Part shown: positions 27,989 through 37,191 of the stretch, one piece after another
Layout of the letters: each line of letters opens with the position of its first letter
How positions within the stretch are numbered: the first letter of the stretch is position 1
NCBI RefSeq assembly: GCF_001983935.1
Contig: NZ_CP017641.1
Span: 6,994,001-7,058,000, forward strand
Direction of reading: 5' to 3'
Source of the DNA: Fuerstiella marisgermanici
GTDB taxonomy: Bacteria > Planctomycetota > Planctomycetia > Planctomycetales > Planctomycetaceae
DNA: 64,000 bases
Notes under the pieces: generated by a model
The model's input: only the letters and a program-made list of their open reading frames with translations
Databases searched by the model: none
What the model was told of the DNA's origin: nothing
Position numbers and translations under genes: made by a program

Positions 27989-29386
27989 ATGAGTCGAGTC
28001 GTTATTGTTCTGTTTGTGTTCGGCACCGCAGCCGCCTTCGCCGATCCGCCCAACATTCTACTGATCGTCAGCGACGATCAACGCCCGGACACGATTCATG
28101 CTCTGGGCAACGACATCATCCAGACGCCGAATCTGGACCGGCTGGTGCAGCAGGGGAGCAGCTTTACGCGAGCGACGTGTGCGAACCCGATTTGCACTCC
28201 CAGCCGTGCCGAAATTCTGACCGGCAGCAGCGGCTTTCGGTGCGGCGTGATGGACTTCGGCAAACCCATCAACCCGGACATCCCCACGATGGCCAAGTGG
28301 TTTTCGGCTGCCGGATACGAATCGGTTTATGTTGGCAAATGGCACAACGATGGCCTGCCGATCGACCGAGGCTACGACTACACACGCGGACTGTATCGTG
28401 GCGGCGGTGGTAAGTTCTGGACGCCGAAGAACGATTTCGCGGGACGGCCAATGACAGGCTACCGCGGTTGGATTTTTCAGAACGATCAGCGTGAGCTGTT
28501 TCCCGAAAAAGGCGTGGGGCTGACGGCGGACATCAGTCGGCATTTTGCTGATGCCGCGATCAGCGTGATCGATTCCAAGCCTGACAAACCCTTCTTTCTG
28601 CACGTCAATTTCACCGCGCCTCACGACCCGTTGCTGTTGCCTCCGGGCTGGGAAGACACTTACGACCCGGCAAAGATGCCGCTGCCGAAAAATTTCCTGC
28701 CGGAGCATCCGTTTGACCATGGCAACTTTTCGGGACGTGACGAACAACTGTTCCAGTGGCCGCGAACGCCGGAAGAAACGGGACGGGAAATCGCAGCCTA
28801 TTACGCCGTGATTTCTCATATGGATCAGCAGATCGGCCGCATTCTGGAAGCCGTTGATCGCAGTGATCAGGCGAAGGATACGATCGTTATTTTCACCAGC
28901 GATCATGGTCTTGCGGTGGGAAGCCATGGGCTGCGAGGCAAGCAAAGCATGTATGAACACACGATTGGTGTTCCGCTGCTGATGCGCGGCAACGGCATTC
29001 CGAAAGGTGAACGTTTTTCGGCTCAGTGCTACTTAAGAGATCTGTTTCCAACCATTTGCGATCTCGCGGGAATCGATGGTTCAGGCGAAGCGATTGATGG
29101 CAAGTCCCTGCAACCGGTCCTGGATGGCACAGCAACCCAGGTTCACGACTTTGTGGTCGGCTACTTTCGCAACTTCCAGCGAATGATCCGCACGGACGAA
29201 TGGAAATACATCGAGTACCCAGCCGTAAATCGTCAGCAACTATTTCGCTTAAGCAGCGACCCGGACGAACAACACAACCTGATCAATGACGAACAACATG
29301 CCGACGTTCGTGATTCACTTCGGTCACGCATGGTTGACTGGTTTCAGCGACAGGGCGACAGCGTGTACGCGACGAAAAAACCTTAA
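27989..29386 (+). CDS. Secreted sulfatase, second
   Basis: 465 residues from ATG 27989, which begins a signal peptide (RVVIVLFVFGTAAAFA); a GTG at 27962 is also in frame. PPNILLIVSDDQRPDT is the N-terminal metal site, and C69-T-P-S-R (PICTPSRAEILTG) is the formylglycine motif. GKWHNDG and IFTSDHGLAVGSHG complete the active site (HG of the last motif is typical of the choline-sulfatase/iduronate-sulfatase-like branch). It differs in these motifs from the 26380 enzyme, so the two probably act on different linkages of one polymer or on different polymers. It is convergent with the DUF1501 gene. Confidence 0.92.
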   Translation: MSRVVIVLFVFGTAAAFADPPNILLIVSDDQRPDTIHALGNDIIQTPNLDRLVQQGSSFTRATCANPICTPSRAEILTGSSGFRCGVMDFGKPINPDIPTMAKWFSAAGYESVYVGKWHNDGLPIDRGYDYTRGLYRGGGGKFWTPKNDFAGRPMTGYRGWIFQNDQRELFPEKGVGLTADISRHFADAAISVIDSKPDKPFFLHVNFTAPHDPLLLPPGWEDTYDPAKMPLPKNFLPEHPFDHGNFSGRDEQLFQWPRTPEETGREIAAYYAVISHMDQQIGRILEAVDRSDQAKDTIVIFTSDHGLAVGSHGLRGKQSMYEHTIGVPLLMRGNGIPKGERFSAQCYLRDLFPTICDLAGIDGSGEAIDGKSLQPVLDGTATQVHDFVVGYFRNFQRMIRTDEWKYIEYPAVNRQQLFRLSSDPDEQHNLINDEQHADVRDSLRSRMVDWFQRQGDSVYATKKP

Positions 29387-29493
29387 AGCGTGTTACGCTG
29401 AATTGTGGCCGCTGAAGAAGCGTTTCGTACTAAGAAGGCTGTTTGCCACGAGCCCGAACCGTCCACGACAAAAGGTAAACTGCTTTAGCTGCG

Positions 29494-30909
29494 CTACGCC
29501 AGCACTTCTTCGATCACGCGGCCGTGCACGTCTGTGAGCCGGAAGTCGCGACCCTGGAAGCGGTACGTCAGTTGTTCGTGATTCAGGCCCAGCAGGTGCA
29601 GTATCGTGGCCTGTAAGTCATGAACATGCGTCGCGCCTTCGACAACTCCGAAGCCCAGTTCATCCGTGCGGCCAAGAGTCACGCCTGGCTTTGTGCCGCC
29701 GCCGGCCATCCACATCGTGAAGGCGTCGATGTGGTGGTCTCGGCCGGTGGACGCTCGTATTTCACCCATCGGTGTGCGCCCGAATTCTCCGCCCCACACG
29801 ACCAGAGTGTCGTCCAGCATCCCCTGTTGCTTCAGGTCCTGCACCAGCGCGGCCGATGCCTGGTCGACCTGTTTGCACCGCAGAGGAAGGTCCGCGTTTA
29901 AGGATTCTGTACCTCCGTGATGGTCCCAGTTGGTGTGGTACAACTGCACAAATCGAACACCACGCTGAACCAGTCTTCGAGCCAGCAGGGCATTGTTGGC
30001 GAATGAAGGTTTGCCTGGTTCGGCTCCATACAGATCCATCACGCTCTTCGGTTCACTGTTGATGTCCATCAGTTCGGGAGCACTCATTTGCATGCGATAG
30101 GCCATTTCGTACGCAGCGATACGAGTCTGAATTTCCGGATCGCCAACCGTGTCGAATCGAGCCTGATTGAGATTGCGAACGGCACTCGTGAATTCCTGTT
30201 GAGCCGATTCATCAAAGCCGGTGGGACTCTGCAGATTAAGAATTGGATCGCCTTGCCCTCGAAAAGGGACTCCCTGATGATTGCTGGGGATAAACCCGCT
30301 GGACCACAATGCAGAACCACCCCGAGGTCCTCGCGGGCCGGACTGCAGCACAACAAAGCCCGGCAGATTTTGTGATTCGCTGCCGATGCCGTAAGTCACC
30401 CATGAACCAATCGACGGGCGACCGGGTTGAGGCGAGCCGGTTTGCATAAAGATTTTGGCGGGCCCGTGATTGAACACATCGGTGTTCATGCCCTTCAACC
30501 AACACACATCGTCCACAATGTTGCGGTGATGCGGCAGCAGGTCGCTTAGCTGAACGTCGCTTTCACCGTAACGGCCAAAACGTGGCTGAGGCCCCAGCAG
30601 TTTTTCCGTGCCTTTCAGGAAGGCGAAGCGGCGATCTTTGGTGAAGCTTTCCGGCGGAGCCTGCCCGTGTAGTTCGGCGAGTTTGGGTTTGTAGTCAAAC
30701 AATTCCAGATGACTGGGCCCGCCCGCCATAAACAGAAAAATGACCGCTTTGGCTTTGGGTGTGGAGTGCGGCTGCAGCGAACGTTCTGCGGCTGTAGACG
30801 ATTCGCCCGCCAGCAATGACGCCAGCCCGACCGAACCGATGCTAAGACCCGCATTGCCCAGAAAAGCACGACGGTTAGCGGAGTTGCAGTTTATTGGCGG
30901 TTGGGTCAT
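29494..30909 (-). CDS. DUF1501 family protein with Tat-type signal
   Basis: 471 residues. The N-terminus NRRAFLGNAGLSIGSVGLASLLAG is a twin-arginine-like signal (RRAFLG). The body has the DUF1501 landmarks: IFLFMAGGPSHLELFDYKP, QTGSPQPGRPSIGSWVTYG, YHTNWDHHGG, VVWGGEFGRTP and GRDHHIDAF. The metal-type residues (His, Asp and Glu) recall the alkaline-phosphatase/sulfatase fold. These proteins are very abundant in planctomycetes and usually follow a DUF1549/DUF1553 (PSD1-type) cytochrome gene; that partner is missing here. It is convergent with the second sulfatase and divergent from the ATPase at 31066. Biochemical role unknown. Confidence 0.9.
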   Translation of the reverse strand: MTQPPINCNSANRRAFLGNAGLSIGSVGLASLLAGESSTAAERSLQPHSTPKAKAVIFLFMAGGPSHLELFDYKPKLAELHGQAPPESFTKDRRFAFLKGTEKLLGPQPRFGRYGESDVQLSDLLPHHRNIVDDVCWLKGMNTDVFNHGPAKIFMQTGSPQPGRPSIGSWVTYGIGSESQNLPGFVVLQSGPRGPRGGSALWSSGFIPSNHQGVPFRGQGDPILNLQSPTGFDESAQQEFTSAVRNLNQARFDTVGDPEIQTRIAAYEMAYRMQMSAPELMDINSEPKSVMDLYGAEPGKPSFANNALLARRLVQRGVRFVQLYHTNWDHHGGTESLNADLPLRCKQVDQASAALVQDLKQQGMLDDTLVVWGGEFGRTPMGEIRASTGRDHHIDAFTMWMAGGGTKPGVTLGRTDELGFGVVEGATHVHDLQATILHLLGLNHEQLTYRFQGRDFRLTDVHGRVIEEVLA

Positions 30910-31065
30910 GGTTGCGGGTACAGTCCGGGAAAAGACGGGACGGCAGAAGGTTGAGTGTACTCAGGCAGATGCCTCGTGGAAATGATAACTCGTCCAGACA
31001 CTGCGTCCGCAGCAGTTCTTTTCAACGTGCATGACGAATGTTTGTCGCGTAGTTAACATCCGGGT

Positions 31066-31689
31066 ATGAACGCGTCCTCAACCCTTAGGCTGCCCTACGA
31101 ACACTTGAATCTGCGGCGAAATCCCTTCGGCGAACTGTCGCTTGAGGAATGGGCCACGCTGGCGATTGTTGACGTCGAAGCTGCAGTACATCGCCTGCGG
31201 CAGCCACGCCACACTGTTCAGTTCATCGGCGAGAAAGGGTACGGCAAGACGACTCATTTGCTGGCGATTCGATCGCGATTTCCGGACGCGGGTTACGTGC
31301 ATATCCCGGAAGGCCAGCGCGCGGCGGTTCCGGCGGGCGCCCCCATAATTATCGACGAAGCTCAGCGATTGACATGGTGGCAGCGACTGACCACATTCCG
31401 TGCTCACGTGCCGTTGGTTCTGGGGACTCACCGCGACTTCACAGGCGAACTCCTGAGGTCCGGGCGCACGGTGGAAACGATTCGTGTTGAGCACGCGACG
31501 AACGCGGAACGTCTGCAGCAACTGTTGAACGCTCGCATTGAAAAATCACGACGTGACGCCGGAGCGATTCCGTCGATCAGTTCGGGGACGGTGCACCGAT
31601 TGCTGAAAAAGTACGGCCCCGACATACGGAGTGCCATTCACGAGATGTACGTCACGTTTCAAAGCCTCAATAACATTCGCTGTGTATAA
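31066..31689 (+). CDS. Small AAA-type ATPase
   Basis: 207 residues. Walker A is GEKGYGKTT (55-63) and Walker B is PIIIDEAQRL (93-102), so both ATP-binding and catalytic acidic residues are present. The N-terminus LNLRRNPFGELS resembles the start of ExeA/TniB-like ATPases (NPF..). There is no TM or signal. It is shorter than typical AAA+ proteins, and the C-terminal lid is brief (about 130-200). It is followed 22 bases later by the arrestin-like membrane protein gene, which makes a two-gene unit likely. Partners and function are unknown; it might load or remodel a protein linked to that membrane protein. Confidence 0.72.
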   Translation: MNASSTLRLPYEHLNLRRNPFGELSLEEWATLAIVDVEAAVHRLRQPRHTVQFIGEKGYGKTTHLLAIRSRFPDAGYVHIPEGQRAAVPAGAPIIIDEAQRLTWWQRLTTFRAHVPLVLGTHRDFTGELLRSGRTVETIRVEHATNAERLQQLLNARIEKSRRDAGAIPSISSGTVHRLLKKYGPDIRSAIHEMYVTFQSLNNIRCV

Positions 31690-31711
31690 AGAAGTCTGAA
31701 CGGAACGAAAA

Positions 31712-33193
31712 ATGTCCAGGTGCGATATCCAAATTACGTTCGACCAGCCTGACCGCACTTACCGGGGGGGCGATACCGTCACTGGGGAAGTTCACATCAA
31801 GGTGAACAAAGACATTCGCTGCAACGGTATCCTGCTGACGTATTACTGGAAGACTCACGGCCGCGGCAACACGGACACCGGAGAGAAGAAGGACATTGTG
31901 TTGTCAGAAATGGTGCCTCTTCAAAGCGGCGAAGAGCTGTTGCTGCCGTTTGAATTTCAGGCAGACGCCTGGCCGCTGACGTATCGCGGCCACTACATCA
32001 ACGTCGATCACTATGTGAAGGTTGCCGTCGACGTGCCCTGGGCGATTGATCCGAAACACGAGGAAGAATTCATTCTGCAGGCTGGCGAACGGCCAGCGGA
32101 GATTACCGGCGATCGCAGCGAAATTGTTAAGCTTGAAGCCAAGGCCATCGAAGTCAAGGGGCTTGCTAAGGGATGCCTTATTGCGTTCCTGGTTGTCCTT
32201 GGGTTGGCGCTCGGGCCAGTATTCATTTTCCTCGGACCCATTCTCCTTGTTGGAGCCGGTTGCTATTGGGCGTGGAAGAAAGCGATCGCCAGCCGAGTCG
32301 GAGATGTGGAATTCACCGTGCCCCATGTCGTGGTCGCGCCTGGCGAACAGATGCCGGTGGAGTTGAATTTTACGCCGAAGAAATCGTTCATGATCAATGG
32401 CATTACGGCCAAACTGATTGCGGAAGAATCCGCTACGTCGGGCAGTGGTACCAATGCCACAACTCACCGGCACAAACTTCACGAAGAGACTCAGGTCTTA
32501 ATGCCTGCGGGCGTGCTGCAGGGCGGCATGGAGGTGTCCGAATCGTTCTGCGTGGCGATTCCACCACTGGAAGCGTGGAGCCTGAAGGCACCGTCGAACA
32601 AAGTGAACTGGCGCATCGAAACGCGGATCGATATTCCTCGTTTCCCAGACTGGAAAAAGTCGACAGAACTGCAAGTTGTGGCCGCAGAGTTTCTGGATGG
32701 CGAATCACCCAGGATTGACGCCAGCAACGACACAGACACGTCGTCGGTGACTGCCGCCGAAGACTGGATGGATTCCGGACCGGCAACTCGGCGAGCCGAT
32801 GTTCCGCCACCCATCGGCCAATCCGCTGATGGCGAGAGTGTCGCGCCGCTGCTGACGTTGATCAACGGAATCAAACAGGCCGGACGGTTTGGCAACGAAC
32901 GCTCCGAAATCCTTTCGGCGGCGAAGGGGCACACCTACGACATCGATATCGTTGTTGATCGAGTTACGTCGACGTATGGCTTTTCGGGCGAAACTCGTCA
33001 ACACCGCAACGGCAGGACAATTACCGGCAAACTGGCTGGAACAGATCAGCCTGTCCAGCTTTTCACCGTCGACAGCTCAAACGATTCGGTCGAACATCTG
33101 CAACGCGGCCATTCGTACCAGACGCTGGCTTCCGTGCAGTCGTGGGATTCGCTGTACGATCGGCTGGTGCTGCTGGAAGTACCGTTCGAATAA
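31712..33193 (+). CDS. Arrestin-like (Spo0M/VPS26-like) beta-sandwich membrane protein
   Basis: 493 residues. It starts DIQITFDQPDRTYRGGDTV followed by TGEVHIK, the opening of arrestin-fold proteins (axis IxxdxpxyxpGexvxGxvxl). A first sandwich covers about 1-145, a hydrophobic stretch (LIAFLVVLGLALGPVFIFLGPILLVGAG, about 154-182) makes one or two TM helices, and a second sandwich (about 195-330) begins VGDVEFTVPHVVVAPGEQMPVELNF, with the GEQxPVEL pattern again typical. A low-complexity linker (about 330-370) and a third globular C-terminal region follow. Arrestin-like folds act as adaptors in membrane trafficking or signalling; bacterial Spo0M is one example. The split of the two lobes by a membrane anchor is unusual. 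The fold is inferred by eye and should be checked by structure prediction. Confidence 0.62.
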   Translation: MSRCDIQITFDQPDRTYRGGDTVTGEVHIKVNKDIRCNGILLTYYWKTHGRGNTDTGEKKDIVLSEMVPLQSGEELLLPFEFQADAWPLTYRGHYINVDHYVKVAVDVPWAIDPKHEEEFILQAGERPAEITGDRSEIVKLEAKAIEVKGLAKGCLIAFLVVLGLALGPVFIFLGPILLVGAGCYWAWKKAIASRVGDVEFTVPHVVVAPGEQMPVELNFTPKKSFMINGITAKLIAEESATSGSGTNATTHRHKLHEETQVLMPAGVLQGGMEVSESFCVAIPPLEAWSLKAPSNKVNWRIETRIDIPRFPDWKKSTELQVVAAEFLDGESPRIDASNDTDTSSVTAAEDWMDSGPATRRADVPPPIGQSADGESVAPLLTLINGIKQAGRFGNERSEILSAAKGHTYDIDIVVDRVTSTYGFSGETRQHRNGRTITGKLAGTDQPVQLFTVDSSNDSVEHLQRGHSYQTLASVQSWDSLYDRLVLLEVPFE

Positions 33194-33387
33194 AAAACGC
33201 GTCTCAAAATCGCCCGTTTCCATCGTAAGTAGAGGAATTTCAGACATCTCGCGATACCACAATTGCGGATCGGCGGCGGGGACATCACTATCTGTCAGTC
33301 AATAGTGCAGAAGCCTGAAATCCATCGGAATGAACGCCGTTGGCGTACGTCAATTTTCCTCTGCCGCATGATTGAAGGTCATTCGCC

Positions 33388-34731
33388 GTGGTCAATCCCG
33401 AACGAACCTGTCGCCTTGTGACGCTCGGCTGCAAGGTGAATCAATACGAAACTCAACTGGTCCGCGAATCCTTGCGCGCCGGCGGGTTCAGGGAAGCCGC
33501 GGATGACGAATCGGCCGACCTGTGCGTCGTGAATACGTGTACCGTGACGAACACGGGCGACAGCAAGTCACGACAGGTGATTCGCCAACTGGCTCGAAAG
33601 AATCCTGGCACGAAAACAATCGTGATGGGCTGCTACGCCACACGAGACCCGCAGGCGGTCAGCGAACTTCCCAATGTGATCGAAGTTGTCACCGACAAAC
33701 GCGAACTGCCGGATGTGCTGGGACGGTTTGGCATCGTCGACATGCCCGCCGGGATCAGCGAATTCGAAGGTCATCATCGAGCGTTTGTGAAGATTCAGGA
33801 CGGCTGTATCCTGAAATGTTCGTACTGCATCATTCCGACCGTCCGACCTGGCCTTCGCAGCCGCCGCCCGCAAAGCATCGAAGACGAGATTCGCCGACTG
33901 GTTGACAACGGCTACCGCGAAATCGTGATCAGCGGCGTTCACGTGGGGCACTTTGGGATCGACACGAATAACCTTCCGCCCGGTGAGAAACCGGAACGAC
34001 TGTGGGATCTGTTCCGTCGCCTCGACCGGATTCCGGGTGATTGGCGGATGCGTCTGTCCAGCATTGAAACGGTCGAAGTGAACGACGACTTCATCAAGGC
34101 GGCCGGCGACTGCGAACACCTCTGTCCTCAGTTTCATCCGGCGCTGCAAAGCGGATCTGATTCTGTGCTGCAACGGATGCGAAGACGCTACCGAGTAGAC
34201 CGGTTTCTACAGCGACTTGATCAGATTCGCGACATGCTGGGCAACGATCCAGCCTTCACAACGGACGTCATCGTTGGGTTCCCTGGCGAAACCGATGCGG
34301 AATTCGAACAGACGCTGGAAACATGCCGACAGGCTCGTTTTATGAAGGTGCACGTGTTTCCGTTTAGTAAACGCGATGGAACCCCGGCTGCAACTTTCGA
34401 AAACCAGGTGCCGCCTCAGGTCATTAAAGATCGAGTGCAGGCGCTGGGGGATCTTGAGCGGGAACTGGCTCTGGATTTCTACCGTAGCCGCATTGACTCA
34501 CGCGCTGAGCAAGTTGTGCTGGCGGAACGAATGTGTGACGAACGCCCCGGTTGGGTGAAGGGCACAGATCAGTGGTACATCCCCACGGAAGTGCCCGGCG
34601 AAGAAAGCGACCTCGGCAACTTCGTTCGCTGTGTCGCTGAAGATGCAGATCGAAATCGCGTGCTCGCCATTCGCACGGACGGCCATTCTGTAACTCCGCA
34701 ACATGCACTATCAACTCTGGACGCACCATGA
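33388..34731 (+). CDS. mtaB: tRNA t6A37 methylthiotransferase MtaB
   Basis: 447 residues, start GTG 33388 with GAAGG upstream. LGCKVNQYE (about 12-20), NTCTVTNTGD and the radical-SAM triad CILKCSYC (about 143-150, CxxxCxxC) define the methylthiotransferase family; the GCKVNxYE form rather than GCQMN is typical of MtaB/CDKAL1-like enzymes, not MiaB. The upstream cysteines (GC.., NTC, GCY) ligate a second 4Fe-4S cluster. The C-terminal 70 residues (RAEQVVLAERM ... GNFVRCVAE) form a TRAM-like domain. It converts t6A37 to ms2t6A37 in tRNAs. Its last codons overlap the tmk start (ATGA), implying coupling. Confidence 0.9.
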   Translation: MVNPERTCRLVTLGCKVNQYETQLVRESLRAGGFREAADDESADLCVVNTCTVTNTGDSKSRQVIRQLARKNPGTKTIVMGCYATRDPQAVSELPNVIEVVTDKRELPDVLGRFGIVDMPAGISEFEGHHRAFVKIQDGCILKCSYCIIPTVRPGLRSRRPQSIEDEIRRLVDNGYREIVISGVHVGHFGIDTNNLPPGEKPERLWDLFRRLDRIPGDWRMRLSSIETVEVNDDFIKAAGDCEHLCPQFHPALQSGSDSVLQRMRRRYRVDRFLQRLDQIRDMLGNDPAFTTDVIVGFPGETDAEFEQTLETCRQARFMKVHVFPFSKRDGTPAATFENQVPPQVIKDRVQALGDLERELALDFYRSRIDSRAEQVVLAERMCDERPGWVKGTDQWYIPTEVPGEESDLGNFVRCVAEDADRNRVLAIRTDGHSVTPQHALSTLDAP

Positions 34732-35429
34732 CCGCCCTGATCGCTATCGAAGGAATTGACGGAGCAGGGAAGGGAACTCAGTGTAAGCACCTGGTGGACC
34801 GGCTGACGGCTGCCGGAGTCCGCACGGCGGGACTCCAGTTCCCTCGTTATTCCGAAACCACATTCGGTGCGGCGATTGGCGATTTTTTGAATGGTCGGTT
34901 TGGGTCGTTGGATCAGGTGCATCCGCAGCTTGCGGCGGTGCTATACGCCGGAGATCGTTTCGAATCGAAGCAGGTGCTGCAACAGGCGGTGGACACGCAC
35001 GATGTCGTGGTGCTCGACCGCTTCACAGGCTCGAACCTGGCTCATCAGTCGGCCAAGCTGCAGGGCGAAGAACGAGCCGAATTATTGAAGTGGATCGATC
35101 ATGTGGAACACGTCGTCTTCGGCCTGCCGCGACCGGACCTGAATATCCTGATCGACATCAGTTCGAACTGGAGCCGTGAACTCGTCAGTCGCAAAGCGGC
35201 GCGCGACTACACGGACAACGAAGCCGATATTCAGGAAGCGAATTTGCCGTATCTGGAGAAGGTGCGAGCCTGCTATGTGACGGTGGCAGAACAGCGCGAC
35301 GACTGGCAGATTGTCGAAAGTCTAAACGAAGATGGCGAACTGCGTTCGGTCCGCGATATCAACGACGAAGTCTTTGAACTGATCAAGCCGCTTGCTGGTC
35401 TGCCGGATCCTCAGATTCCGGTGAAGTAG
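34728..35429 (+). CDS. tmk: Thymidylate kinase
   Basis: 233 residues. The P-loop EGIDGAGKGTQ (8-18) is followed by QFPRYSE and by D97-R98-F99, the DRY/DRF motif that contacts dTMP. It phosphorylates dTMP to dTDP. The lid segment SRKAARDYTDNEADIQE is longer than in some TMKs and resembles the eukaryote-like type. The start overlaps the mtaB stop by four bases. The last 47 bases overlap the 3' end of scpB on the other strand, a convergent overlap that must fit both C-termini. Confidence 0.92.
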   Translation: MTALIAIEGIDGAGKGTQCKHLVDRLTAAGVRTAGLQFPRYSETTFGAAIGDFLNGRFGSLDQVHPQLAAVLYAGDRFESKQVLQQAVDTHDVVVLDRFTGSNLAHQSAKLQGEERAELLKWIDHVEHVVFGLPRPDLNILIDISSNWSRELVSRKAARDYTDNEADIQEANLPYLEKVRACYVTVAEQRDDWQIVESLNEDGELRSVRDINDEVFELIKPLAGLPDPQIPVK

Positions 35430-36192
35430 GCTCGGCCGCATTCGCGGACTCAGCACCCGCCGCTTCGCTCAAGTCTTCATCGCCCACCATTTTGACCTCG
35501 CGCTGACGACCAATCGTTTCGTAGTCGGGCAGGTCTTCGACGCGGCCCAGGCCGAACATGTCCAAAAACTGTCGCGTGGTCACATACAAGAATGGTCGCC
35601 CCAGAGAATCTTCTTCGCCCCCGACGCGTACGAGGCTTCGATCGATCAATTGGCGGATCATGTCTGAAGACTGCACGCCGCGAATTGATTCGACGGCAGC
35701 TCGCGTGATCGGCTGCTGATACGCGACGATCGTCAGCGTCTCCATCATCGGCTGCGACAGCTTCATTTGCGATTGGCGCTGATGCAAACGGTCCAGCCAT
35801 GTGACGAGTGTCGGCCGAGTCATCATCAGAAAGCCGGTGGCCGTGCGTTCGATGCGGAATGCCGAATTGGTCATGTCGTAGCTGGTGTTCAGTAGCTCAA
35901 TCAACTGCTGAGCTTCTTTTCCATCCACCAGGCCTGCCTGCTGAGCGACCTTCTTTGGCGATAGTGGCGTCCGTGAAATGAGTAGCACGGCTTCCAGGCG
36001 AGCCAGGCGTTTGGACCTCACGAGTGTTCCGTTGGCCGCGATCTTCGAATCGTCGATCGTGTCCTTCAATACAAACAGTGGCCCGCTGCGCATTCGGCCG
36101 CGCTGCAGTTCGCAGGTTTCGCTTGAGCGGCCAATTTGCGATTTCGCGAATGCCGGACTCAGCGGACGCAATGAACGGCGGGGACCAATCAT
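35383..36192 (-). CDS. scpB: SMC-ScpAB condensin subunit ScpB
   Basis: 269 residues. LEAVLLISRTPLSPKKVAQQAG marks the first winged helix; METLTIVAYQQPITRAAVESIRGV is the conserved core of ScpB (family motif LETLAIIAYKQPITRxEIexIRGV), followed by LIDRSLVRVGG and GRPFLYVTT. ScpB bridges the SMC-kleisin complex and helps chromosome segregation. There is an N-terminal extension of about 60 residues and an acidic Ala/Glu-rich tail (about 240-269) that overlaps tmk on the opposite strand. The ATG at 36192 overlaps the stop of the upstream hypothetical gene (ATGA), so the two are co-translated. scpA is not in the window. Confidence 0.9.
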   Translation of the reverse strand: MIGPRRSLRPLSPAFAKSQIGRSSETCELQRGRMRSGPLFVLKDTIDDSKIAANGTLVRSKRLARLEAVLLISRTPLSPKKVAQQAGLVDGKEAQQLIELLNTSYDMTNSAFRIERTATGFLMMTRPTLVTWLDRLHQRQSQMKLSQPMMETLTIVAYQQPITRAAVESIRGVQSSDMIRQLIDRSLVRVGGEEDSLGRPFLYVTTRQFLDMFGLGRVEDLPDYETIGRQREVKMVGDEDLSEAAGAESANAAEPTSPESEDPADQQAA

Positions 36193-36827
36193 TCCGCTTG
36201 AGTTTCCTGCCAGCGGCGAGCCTGTCCGATCACGTCAGCGATGGCCGCCGCGCGCGAGTTTGCAACGGCACTAAACCGATAACTGACAATGCCCTGACCG
36301 GCTCTGAAGAAGGCGACGAAACCAACTGTCTGATCGCCAGGCGAGAACCAAAGTGTGCGTCGAACTCCCATTTGCTTTAGCTGAGCCATCAACTGGCCAA
36401 TTTGGGGATCGGCGGCCAAATCGACCGGCGGCGGTTGGGCAGTATTGATCGGAGAAGCGGTTGTAGGGGGTGCGCTCGCAACAGGGGGGGCACCGAAACT
36501 GGATTCGAAGTCATCCGCCAGTGCCGTCCCGCTCGCTTCGGCAAACAGGTCGTCATCGAGCCCGGCGCTGTCGTCAGCCGTATCTGGCTCGAATTCGGAA
36601 GCTGATTCCGTGACTTCCGTAAAAAGATCCTCAAACGGATCTAAATTACCATCTTTGCCAGCAGATTCCGCAGACTCACCGCTTACGGCGCGCGTACCGG
36701 CAGACAGCAGGCTGTGCAGCAAACTGCCTTCCTGATCGGCTGGCCGCAGCAACGCTAGTGCGGGAACCACGATCAGTGGCAGAGTCATGATGAATGTTGT
36801 GAGCGGTCCGCCGCGTGAGGAGTCCAT
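36189..36827 (-). CDS. Hypothetical protein with N-terminal TM and disordered linker
   Basis: 212 residues from ATG 36827; the frame extends to a TTG at 36866. One hydrophobic segment near the N-terminus (FIMTLPLIVVPALALL, about 12-27) could be a TM or signal-anchor. Residues about 50-145 are acidic and Ala/Pro-rich (FEDLFTEVTESASEFEPD, PPTTASPINTAQPPP) and look disordered. The C-terminal domain (about 150-212) reads RRTLWFSPGDQTVGFVAFFRAGQGIVSYRF and may be a small globular fold. It overlaps scpB by four bases and so is likely co-translated with it. No family recognised; a link to chromosome handling or the membrane is only contextual. Confidence 0.55.
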   Translation of the reverse strand: MDSSRGGPLTTFIMTLPLIVVPALALLRPADQEGSLLHSLLSAGTRAVSGESAESAGKDGNLDPFEDLFTEVTESASEFEPDTADDSAGLDDDLFAEASGTALADDFESSFGAPPVASAPPTTASPINTAQPPPVDLAADPQIGQLMAQLKQMGVRRTLWFSPGDQTVGFVAFFRAGQGIVSYRFSAVANSRAAAIADVIGQARRWQETQAE

Positions 36828-37191
36828 TCCAATTTCCACGTCAAATTCTGGAGAATCCTTCTCCAATCAGGCAGATATTGCCGAAGTGTATAAATATGTC
36901 CGAAACGCCACAATCTCAGTTTGGGCCGGGCACTATTCGGCATATCGCGGGCACGGACAAGGTGTGATTCAGCCGATATAACTAAAAAAGTGGAGAACTT
37001 CACTGCCACGGCGGCGTGTCTCTGCCAGCAATTCGCCTGAATGGGTCTTTTTTTTGGCTCACCAGGTATAGAATAGTCTTCTGAAAAGTCGGGTTAGTCG
37101 CCGGCCAGCGGGCGACACTGATTCGGATTCGAATCGGGAAATTTTTTAAGAAGTTTGGGGCTCAACCGCCTTCAACTGTTTGGGTAACGTC
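36828..37191. other. Divergent intergenic region, 364 bases
   Basis: No gene seen. It lies between the start of the scpB-linked hypothetical (minus) and the DUF1571 gene (plus) and so should carry both promoters. Small hairpins occur around 37093-37112 (arms GTCGCC and GGCGAC) and around 37123-37138 (GATTCGAATC is a perfect palindrome), followed by a T-run at 37142-37147. Short palindromes of this size are expected by chance in a window of this length, so I do not assign function. Confidence 0.45.
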
